Below are positions 1 to 6,081 of a DNA stretch of 8,292 nt, piece by piece. This DNA is from Planctomycetota bacterium. GTDB taxonomy: Bacteria; Planctomycetota; Phycisphaerae; UBA1845; PWPN01. The stretch lies in contig CP070790.1 of NCBI GenBank assembly GCA_020346805.1, positions 588,192 to 596,483 of the forward strand, in the 5' to 3' direction. The number at the start of each line of letters is the position of its first letter. Positions within the stretch are counted from its first letter, which is position 1. The notes beneath the pieces are model-generated. The model was given only the letters and a program-made list of their open reading frames with translations, was not told the origin of the DNA and ran no database searches. The position numbers and the translations under genes are program-made.

Positions 1-2187
1 AAAACCGTTAACTGCGTCAATACGCCAATAATATTGCGTCAAGTAATCCATAGTTACGGGATCAAAGGTAGTCTCGGTCTGATTAACCACAAACGGCGGT
101 GGATTAATAGTACCGAGATAAACATCGTAAGAGGTCGCCTTGTCAGCCGGGGTCCAGCTCAGGTTACTGTCGATACTCTCGTCCGTAGTTTGATCAGGGG
201 GATTCGGATTGTCGGCCTGGTCAGGTAATAAGGATTCCTCCGATACTCCCACCACGTCCAGGTAGAACATAGCGTTGGCTCCGCCAAAAATACGGAAATC
301 CGCTCCGTTGTTCTGACGGTTGCCAAAATAGGCATCGGTTATCGTGAACATACATTGTCTCCACGTATTTGTCCCGGTCAGCATAACACTACCGCCGTTT
401 TTATATATATCGCCGTAGGCAGCATCGTATTGCAATTCGAGCGATCCGAAATCCGTATCATAATAATCGATGGCAATATAGACATTGGGCTTGTTACCTT
501 GGAAAGCGAAGTTGTCGTGAATTGCAAAATACATGTAGTTATCCTGATCTGGATCCAGGTTCTTTCGTGCATCTCTGCCGCCAATATCGGCCGGTTCAGT
601 GTCCCCGTCTGCTACCGCCACCAGTTGAAGCCCGGATTCCAGGTTGGAAACACCCAGATCGATATAAGCGGTTAGTTGAGAGGTATAAGCGTCCATGAGT
701 CGCTCCCGCTCTTCAATAATGGCAGCAAGTTGTGTCGCATAGAGTGGCTGATTGATCACGTTGGAGTTCTCGTCGGGGTCTACCGTCAGGTCATAAAGCT
801 CATCAAACTCCGCGACCTCCGGCTTATTGGGGTAGTATGTATACTTGTATTTCACACCGTAGCAAAACATGGTGGTGGCATCTGAGGTAGGGACATTATA
901 TTGGCTCTCCTTGAAGTATTCCGTGAGATATGATATGCGCCAGGTTTCGGGAACAGCCGTTTCCTCGAAAATCGGTCGCAAGCTCCGCCCCTGGAGCCCG
1001 GCTGGCATAACAACTCCGGCCAGGTCGAGAAACGTCGGCGCCAAATCGATGTTCAAAATCGGCAAGTCTGATGTTCGTCCAGCGGTGATCATGGGCGGGT
1101 AACGCACAAACCAGGGAATGCGGATGGACGGTTCGTATTGCCATCGCTTATCGGTCAAACCAAACTCTTTGAAAAAGAAACCGTTGTCGGAAGTAAATAT
1201 GACAACTGTATTATCAAGTACACCCATATTACTCAGTACGGTCATGATATCTGCCACACTCTCATCCACTGCCGCCAAAGTTCTCGAATCCTGCCGGGAA
1301 AAGAGATTAATAACTCCTTTTTTTTGTCCGAGTGTTAGGTTCTGCCACCAACTGATGCTGTTCTGCACGATATAGGGCTTATCATATATAGAGGGATTTA
1401 GCACTGCCTCCGATAACGGATCAAAGTCACCGTCGGGATACAGGTTCGCGTGCCGTGTTGCCGGCTCGCGCGGCTCATGAACGGCTTTATACCACAGGCA
1501 CAGACAGAACGGTGAAACCAATTCACCCGATCCGGGATCGTGGGGTCGACTGTTGAGCCAGTCCTCCGCGTAATCCGTGATAAGGTCTGTATTATACTCC
1601 CCGTTATCGTACACTACGCTCGTGTACGTCGAACCGTCGGTACTGATTTTCATGATAAGCGGTTGTTGTGAGGTGGCGAAGTAGACGCCCTGACCGGACC
1701 AGGATGCCCAATAATCGAAACCAGGGACAGGTCTACCATAAGTGCCCATATGTGATTTCCCGATAAAAGCAGTGTCATATGCGGCACCCTGAAGAAGCAT
1801 TGGGAACGTAACGTGTGACGCATAGTCCAAAGGTGTGTCGTTACTTTGCACACCGTGTGTTTGCGCATAAAGTCCGGTCAGAAAGCTGATCCGCGACGGG
1901 GTACACAACGAAGTAGTTACGTAGGCATAATTGAATCGCAATCCCTCGTCGGCGATCCGGTCAATATTGGGGGTGGATGCAAAAGGATGGCCGCTGGCGC
2001 TTGTGCCGTCAAACCGAAGATCATCAACTAGGAAAAAAACAAAGTTTGGTCGTACCAATTCCTGCGCTTGGAGCGGAGCAATTTGCAGCAATTCCCCTGT
2101 CAGCATGACAATAATACCAAAGATGACGCGCCGACCGAAATGGTTGCTCTTGCCCTTTGCCATGATATCAGTGGTTATGAATATCAT
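1..2187 (-). CDS. Secreted S1-family sulfatase with beta-sandwich and FN3-like extension (C-terminus beyond the window)
   Basis: This is an open frame of 729 codons that leaves the window without a stop. It should hydrolyse sulfate esters outside the cytoplasm; the substrate is unknown. A signal peptide is seen (Arg19-Arg20, hydrophobic core 21-29, likely cleavage after Ala41). Next comes an alkaline-phosphatase-fold catalytic domain (about 45-505). It has metal ligands Asp55-Asp56, the signature CTPSR with Cys95 as the formylglycine precursor and Arg99, GKSHMG (Lys144, His146), His237, SDNG (Asp334, Asn335), Lys347 and YEPSIRIP, so the active site looks complete. A beta-sandwich (about 512-650) follows, ending in the motif RQNNGADFRI, then an FN3-like module from about 671. 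ATG at 2187 is chosen because GGAGG (2202-2198) lies 10 nt upstream; Met9 at 2163 has no such site. The start overlaps the preceding stop as ATGA. By analogy with the 8253-6082 gene it probably ends in a dockerin-like cassette, but this is not visible. The enzyme needs a formylglycine-generating or anSME-type maturase from elsewhere. Confidence 0.95.
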   Translation of the reverse strand, partial: MIFITTDIMAKGKSNHFGRRVIFGIIVMLTGELLQIAPLQAQELVRPNFVFFLVDDLRFDGTSASGHPFASTPNIDRIADEGLRFNYAYVTTSLCTPSRISFLTGLYAQTHGVQSNDTPLDYASHVTFPMLLQGAAYDTAFIGKSHMGTYGRPVPGFDYWASWSGQGVYFATSQQPLIMKISTDGSTYTSVVYDNGEYNTDLITDYAEDWLNSRPHDPGSGELVSPFCLCLWYKAVHEPREPATRHANLYPDGDFDPLSEAVLNPSIYDKPYIVQNSISWWQNLTLGQKKGVINLFSRQDSRTLAAVDESVADIMTVLSNMGVLDNTVVIFTSDNGFFFKEFGLTDKRWQYEPSIRIPWFVRYPPMITAGRTSDLPILNIDLAPTFLDLAGVVMPAGLQGRSLRPIFEETAVPETWRISYLTEYFKESQYNVPTSDATTMFCYGVKYKYTYYPNKPEVAEFDELYDLTVDPDENSNVINQPLYATQLAAIIEERERLMDAYTSQLTAYIDLGVSNLESGLQLVAVADGDTEPADIGGRDARKNLDPDQDNYMYFAIHDNFAFQGNKPNVYIAIDYYDTDFGSLELQYDAAYGDIYKNGGSVMLTGTNTWRQCMFTITDAYFGNRQNNGADFRIFGGANAMFYLDVVGVSEESLLPDQADNPNPPDQTTDESIDSNLSWTPADKATSYDVYLGTINPPPFVVNQTETTFDPVTMDYLTQYYWRIDAVNGF

Positions 2188-2627
2188 TGATGGTTTTCCT
2201 CCGAAAGGAATAACCAACGTGTCCCGTCGGAATGCCCCTGATAAAACATATGAATGTCACCGTACCAGACGATTTTTCCGCCGGTATTCAGGTATTGTCG
2301 AAGGGTACAGGACGCCGACTCGGAATCCGCCACCGTATCCGGTGCAGCATCTTTTGCGAACACAGCCACACTGAGTCTTCTGTCGGCAATCCTGGCGTCC
2401 ATCCATTGTTTGAGCTGATTGGCATTAAGGATTGTATAACTCTCAGCCGCCAACGCATCGCGGACGTTATTCCCGCCGAGCCAAGAAGATGGATTGTTCC
2501 TGTCATAACAGACGGCCCGCATCCAATCCACCGGGTCCGAGGCATAGGTCGTTCTCACACAGACCAAAGCCAGGATGAAACCCATCAACCAGGCCGGATA
2601 AAATAACTTTTCTTCTGCCACAAACAT
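2184..2627 (-). CDS. Small exported protein with a partial ThuA/GATase-like alpha/beta domain, coupled to the sulfatase
   Basis: The protein has 147 residues. A hydrophobic segment (10-24) followed by TTYAS (26-30) looks like a signal peptide or single membrane anchor. Residues 37-147 show an alternating alpha/beta pattern: the strand AVCYD, the helix NNVRDALAA, the strand YTIL, the helix QLKQWMDARIA, the strand SVAVFAKD, a helix ending LRQYL, then GGKIVWYGD (117-124). This resembles the start of ThuA/class I glutamine-amidotransferase-like domains seen in large planctomycete proteins. I judge this from pattern memory and claim no enzymatic function. The protein stops soon after the GGKIVWYGD strand, so it may be a truncated form. 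ATG at 2627 is preferred because AAGAAGAG lies 6 nt upstream. A GTG at 2645 in the same frame would add six residues but has no ribosome site. The stop overlaps the sulfatase start, and the sulfatase ribosome site lies inside this gene, so translation of the two is probably coupled. Confidence 0.75.
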   Translation of the reverse strand: MFVAEEKLFYPAWLMGFILALVCVRTTYASDPVDWMRAVCYDRNNPSSWLGGNNVRDALAAESYTILNANQLKQWMDARIADRRLSVAVFAKDAAPDTVADSESASCTLRQYLNTGGKIVWYGDIHMFYQGHSDGTRWLFLSEENHQ

Positions 2628-2668
2628 GGGATACTCTTCTTTCACCCAATGTTTAAAAAGATCGGGAA

Positions 2669-2682
2669 TCTAAAATTTTAGA
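2669..2682. repeat. 14-bp perfect palindrome TCTAAAATTTTAGA
   Basis: The 14 bases read the same on both strands. A palindrome without a spacer suits a dimeric DNA-binding protein better than a hairpin, since it leaves no loop. It lies about 42-55 bp upstream of the ATG at 2627. Its AT-rich composition makes chance occurrence plausible, and no regulator gene is present in the window. Confidence 0.4.
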
Positions 2683-2695
2683 GCTCCAGCTCTAA
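2678..2695 (-). terminator. Small hairpin, weak terminator or processing-site candidate
   Basis: On the minus strand TTAGAGC and GCTCTAA form a 7-bp stem around the loop TGGA, followed by AATTTT. The stem has only three G-C pairs and the T-run is only four bases, so this would be a poor intrinsic terminator. It overlaps the 14-bp palindrome at 2669-2682, and the two could form alternative structures. It lies about 95 nt after the phosphoesterase stop. Confidence 0.25.
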
Positions 2696-2754
2696 TTCCG
2701 AGAAACGCCGCGATCTCAAGGCGATCGGCAAATCTGATATTTTGACTCCTTTGG

Positions 2755-2766
2755 ATTAAGCTTAAT
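2755..2766. repeat. 12-bp perfect palindrome ATTAAGCTTAAT
   Basis: This is a perfect 12-bp dyad just downstream of the phosphoesterase stop codon (2790-2788) and directly before an orphan AAAGGAG in the minus-strand reading direction. There is no loop and no T-run after it, so it is not a terminator. Its meaning is unknown, and a chance AT-rich dyad is possible. Confidence 0.35.
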
Positions 2767-2787
2767 AAGTCCGTTCCTCTGTCTATA

Positions 2788-5700
2788 TCAGCACCCTGGC
2801 ATTTGGTTCATCCCTTGCATACACGACTGAAATATACCGAAATCATCTAGATCGACGTCGTCGTCGTTGTCCAAATCAGTATCCTCGCAGCCGCTGATAT
2901 AGGGTCTGTTGTATCCTGATAAGCAAGCCTGAAAAATACCAAAGTCCTCCTGGTCCACGTCGAGGTCGCAATCGAAGTCGGCAAGCTGGGGGCATTCATC
3001 GCAGGCATCGCCAATGCCGTCACTGTCGTTATCAGCCTGGTCTGGGTTATAGGTGTTCGGACAGTTATCACTGACGTTGGGCACACCATCGGCATCTGCA
3101 TCGTCAGAGATTTCAAAATGCCACTTGTAGCTGGTTGCGGAGAACTTTCCGTCGGAGGCCGCCGCGTACCATTCATAGGCCCCGCTCTCTGTCAAGTTCT
3201 GCCAGATAACGCCGGCCGTGCCACCGCTGGAAACATCATGGTCAGTCCCAATAGTACTGAACAACGGCGGATTGCCGCCCATATCAAAATCTATCTCGAA
3301 CTGATTCACCGCAACGGTATCGAACTCATTCATCGTAGCCGAGTAGGTTTGAACAGCTATGGCGTTGGTCAACGGTGTAAATCGGTAGAGCCTCATGAAT
3401 CCCCCTCCACCATCGGGCTTGTCCGGGATACCATCCTGCCAGTTGGCGCACAGGAAATGGACAGTGTGTCCGTTATAGGTCTTGATTACGTACCCTTCGG
3501 GCATGTGGTGGCCACTGAAAGCAAGAAAGACATTACTATTGTCTTTCAATTGATTCCAGACTCTTTGGCCGTCAGCAGAAAGGGCATTCTCTTGTGGATC
3601 AACGAGGAAGTGGCTCAGAACGATCACATGCCTATCGCTATTGGCCGGGTAGGATATGATGTCGTCAGCCCAGGTTAGAGTGCTATCGCTGAAATCCCAC
3701 TCCAGATATACCACCATGAAATCCATGCCGCCGGCACTGAATACATCATAGTGGTTGTTGTTGCTGCCGCCCTGGTATCCCCCGTAATAGGCCCGCCCGT
3801 TGAAGCGATCGACACCGAAGTAGTTGTTATAACTTATTGCCTCAGGGGGTGAATCTTTAATGTCGTGGTTGCCAATCGCCAATCCGTAGGGAATCCCATC
3901 GGGATACCCCGGCCCGGTGGCCGATTCGAGATTCTGCATCGCCTGATCGGCTGTGTCCCATTCGTGGTATATGGTCTGCTCGCCGGTGGGTTGACACCAA
4001 TAGTTACTCTCACAGGCACCCCCAGACGTATCGTCACCGCACTGGACGATATCCCCCACATGCGCCACATAGGCAATGTTTAGTATATCCCGGTTATATG
4101 CTATCCATTGCGTCATTGCGATAAATGTATCCGGGTACTCGCACGAGTACCATTGCGTATCGGGGAAGACAACGACGGTGAAGTCGTCCAGCTGCGTGCC
4201 GATTTCCCGGCCGTAGAAAGACACGTCCATTGTATCGTTGTTGGGATCGGAGACTTCAACCTGCAACTGTGGTTCTGGTGCAACAGTTGACCGCTCAGCC
4301 GGAGCGACCAACAGCGGCGGACTGGGAGTATTTGCTCCGCAATTGCGGACGTAAATTCGTGGACCAAATCCGTCGGCCGTGATTACGGTGGTGGGCTCAT
4401 CGTTGACTATGCTGCTGGTCATCCTGTGATAAGCCATAGGATGCCGCGGCACGACATCCGAAAAGATTTCCTTTGTCCAATCCACACCATCCGAGCTGGT
4501 GAGAATGAAATCATCAACGCCATCGTAGATACCGCTGGTGAGGAACTGCGTACCGTCAAAAACGACATCTTCTATGGATCCGTGGACGGGCGGAAGGTTG
4601 CGTTCCGTCCAGTCGGTCCCGTTCTCGCTGGTAAGAATCATGATGTTGGTGTCATTATTCTTGCCTGCCGCGATGAACATATTGTTGGCGTAAACTATAG
4701 AAGTAAACCTCCCCAGGCCGTTGGGCATCTCGTATACCAAAGTCCAGTTGACGGCGTCCGAACTGGTGTATATACCGGGTCCGTGATCGTTCCAGGCTTT
4801 ATGCTCAACGCATACATAAAGCTGGCCGTTGTAGGCGATATCAAATGGCCACGCATCACAGAACCTGACACTTGTCTGCCAAGCATTGCCGATGCCGTCG
4901 GTACTCCTTGCCACTTTGCCAATGTCACTGCCCACCAGGAACTGGCTGCCGTCCCATATAACGCAGCGATTAACCGTGGTAAACGGCGAATTCCTTTCGG
5001 TCCAATTGATCCCATCCGGACTGGTAGCAATGATTCCGTTCCATCCCACGGTTATGAACTGAGAACCGTTCCAACAGATGTCACACAGCCAATGGTAGGG
5101 ATCGATGAAACTCGGATCCCTTTCCGTCCAGTTTTCACCGTTGTCATCACTGGTCCAAATTCGATCGATTCTGCTTTCGGAAAGGTCCCATCCAACGGAT
5201 ACGAACCGCGAGTCGTTGGCGGCAACCGCCATCGCATAAATAGCCGTCGTCCTGGGTGTGATGTTGCCCTCCAACCAGATGCATCCTGACGGCGGACTTC
5301 CCGCCGCCTCGAACTGGTAATAATAGCTTTCCCAGTGTCTCTGACCGTCAATGTTGAACTTGGTGGACAGCTTGACGTTGACTTCACTACCGTCCTGCGG
5401 CAAGGTGGTAACGTTGGATTCAAGTACAGTACCTGTCGTATCATGGAAAGAGTGATACTCCCATATCTCTGTGGCGGGAGCATTTTTGTCGCCAACTTCG
5501 AGCCAATACTCTTCCACCGTGTCCGCCGGCCCGGCAGCACTCCACTGAAACAGAATTTCACCCTCGGGAAGCTTGGTCACTGTCTCGGGATCAGGATTGG
5601 TTAGGACAGCCGCCTTGATTGTGTCGAACTGGTAGTTCTTGGCCTGGTCGTGTTGCCATTGACCACCAATCATCGTGGTAAGCCGCAAATAAACGGGCTG

Positions 5701-6054
5701 GCCATGGACGGGCAGGTTTTCCACCTCCCAGGACGTCGTCGGGTGATCAAAAGGACTATGAGTTATGTCATAATAATGCGGCTCCGGAGGATCGGAAGGA
5801 TCAGATCCGATATCGATGTAATACTGGTCCGCTTCTGCGACGGCACTCCATTCAAAGGTAACCGTGGAGCCTTCCAGCAGATCGCCATCCTGATGGCTGG
5901 TCAGTTCGGCAACCTCAATCGCTCTTGCCGATAGCGGAAACATTAGCCCAAGCAGCAGGCTTGTCACCGCAACAACAGATGATGCGACAATGTCAATTTG
6001 AAGCATCGGGAACATCAACAATGGAAAGTTTCTGGTTTTCATTCTCCATTCCAT
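2788..6054 (-). CDS. Secreted multidomain protein: FN3-like pair, Asp-box beta-propeller, calcineurin-type phosphoesterase, TSP3 repeats, dockerin-like tail
   Basis: The protein has 1088 residues. A signal peptide has its hydrophobic core at 23-40 and likely cleavage after ALSARA-type residue Ala45. Two FN3-like modules follow (about 46-145 and 150-250). A beta-propeller (about 258-570) has six Asp-box-like repeats with Trp at 309, 351, 392, 437, 482 and 526, each near a TS(x)DG-type turn. An Ig-like linker (578-618) leads into a metallophosphoesterase domain (about 622-915): FPDTQ (Asp632), VGD (Asp668), GNHD (Asn729, His730), LSHF (His815) and SGHHM (His849). A second Ig-like module (about 927-982) is followed by calcium-type TSP3 repeats (984-1021) and the dockerin-like cassette (1025-1088). 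Two usual metal ligands are replaced (Gln634, Met851). The phosphoesterase substrate is unknown. The propeller suggests polymer or protein binding. ATG at 6054 has GGGA upstream; Met5 at 6042 is an alternative. The gene follows its neighbour by 27 nt, so an operon is likely. Confidence 0.93.
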   Translation of the reverse strand: MEWRMKTRNFPLLMFPMLQIDIVASSVVAVTSLLLGLMFPLSARAIEVAELTSHQDGDLLEGSTVTFEWSAVAEADQYYIDIGSDPSDPPEPHYYDITHSPFDHPTTSWEVENLPVHGQPVYLRLTTMIGGQWQHDQAKNYQFDTIKAAVLTNPDPETVTKLPEGEILFQWSAAGPADTVEEYWLEVGDKNAPATEIWEYHSFHDTTGTVLESNVTTLPQDGSEVNVKLSTKFNIDGQRHWESYYYQFEAAGSPPSGCIWLEGNITPRTTAIYAMAVAANDSRFVSVGWDLSESRIDRIWTSDDNGENWTERDPSFIDPYHWLCDICWNGSQFITVGWNGIIATSPDGINWTERNSPFTTVNRCVIWDGSQFLVGSDIGKVARSTDGIGNAWQTSVRFCDAWPFDIAYNGQLYVCVEHKAWNDHGPGIYTSSDAVNWTLVYEMPNGLGRFTSIVYANNMFIAAGKNNDTNIMILTSENGTDWTERNLPPVHGSIEDVVFDGTQFLTSGIYDGVDDFILTSSDGVDWTKEIFSDVVPRHPMAYHRMTSSIVNDEPTTVITADGFGPRIYVRNCGANTPSPPLLVAPAERSTVAPEPQLQVEVSDPNNDTMDVSFYGREIGTQLDDFTVVVFPDTQWYSCEYPDTFIAMTQWIAYNRDILNIAYVAHVGDIVQCGDDTSGGACESNYWCQPTGEQTIYHEWDTADQAMQNLESATGPGYPDGIPYGLAIGNHDIKDSPPEAISYNNYFGVDRFNGRAYYGGYQGGSNNNHYDVFSAGGMDFMVVYLEWDFSDSTLTWADDIISYPANSDRHVIVLSHFLVDPQENALSADGQRVWNQLKDNSNVFLAFSGHHMPEGYVIKTYNGHTVHFLCANWQDGIPDKPDGGGGFMRLYRFTPLTNAIAVQTYSATMNEFDTVAVNQFEIDFDMGGNPPLFSTIGTDHDVSSGGTAGVIWQNLTESGAYEWYAAASDGKFSATSYKWHFEISDDADADGVPNVSDNCPNTYNPDQADNDSDGIGDACDECPQLADFDCDLDVDQEDFGIFQACLSGYNRPYISGCEDTDLDNDDDVDLDDFGIFQSCMQGMNQMPGC
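2791..2982 (-). repeat. Dockerin-like EF-hand cassette, copy in the phosphoesterase protein
   Basis: This stretch encodes residues 1025-1088, the extreme C-terminus. It holds two loops of the form DxDxDxDxxxD(F) (1026-1037 and 1060-1071), each followed by GIFQ(A/S)C. Four Cys sit at 1044, 1056, 1078 and 1088, the last being the final residue. The copy at 6085-6276 has the same length of 64 codons and aligns without gaps, with 54 of 64 residues identical by my count. An 18-nt DNA stretch is shared exactly (2818-2835 and 6112-6129). Loop 1 here has Leu at EF position 6 where Gly is usual, and an extra Cys1029. Confidence 0.85.
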
Positions 6055-6081
6055 TTTATCCCATTAATCCCCTTTATTCAC

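Larger units (their letters stand above)
2628..2787. other. Spacer between the phosphoesterase gene and the small alpha/beta gene
   Basis: This is the longest non-coding gap in the window, about 160 bp. It contains a 12-bp perfect palindrome (2755-2766), an orphan AAAGGAG on the minus strand (2752-2746) with no ATG or GTG behind it, and two overlapping inverted repeats (2669-2695). It could carry a terminator for the upstream genes, a promoter for the downstream pair, or an RNA processing site. I see no promoter with convincing -35 and -10 boxes. Confidence 0.5.

Noticed and set aside
1650..1868. Apparent break of the sulfatase into short minus-strand frames
   Set aside because: Translating codon by codon from 2187 to 1 gives an uninterrupted frame with all sulfatase motifs in order. 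The short frames belong to other phases, and no frameshift is needed.
2184..2235. Frameshift joining the small alpha/beta gene to the sulfatase as one protein
   Set aside because: The sulfatase has its own ribosome site, start and a normal signal peptide just after the overlap, so two separate proteins are the simpler reading.
1931..2606. Plus-strand open frames opposite the sulfatase start and the small alpha/beta gene
   Set aside because: The minus-strand genes have family motifs, ribosome sites and export signals. The opposing frames have none and overlap each other.
2690..2725. TTGAGA with a 17-nt gap to ATTAGA as a sigma-70 type promoter on the minus strand
   Set aside because: The -10 candidate matches the consensus at only about two positions, so it is no better than chance.
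2680..2752. Possible short gene after the orphan AAAGGAG in the spacer
   Set aside because: The frames behind it are short and have no ATG or GTG at a suitable distance, and the only TTG is 14 nt away. The peptide has no recognisable feature.
3118..3678. Plus-strand open frame of 186 codons
   Set aside because: It is antisense to the phosphoesterase domain, which shows clear family motifs on the minus strand. No recognisable domain is seen in it.
4426..5289. Plus-strand open frame of 287 codons
   Set aside because: It lies wholly antisense to the beta-propeller coding region of the 1088-residue protein, has no signal, domain or ribosome site that I can see, and its composition is what a shadow of the Trp/Asp-rich repeats would give.
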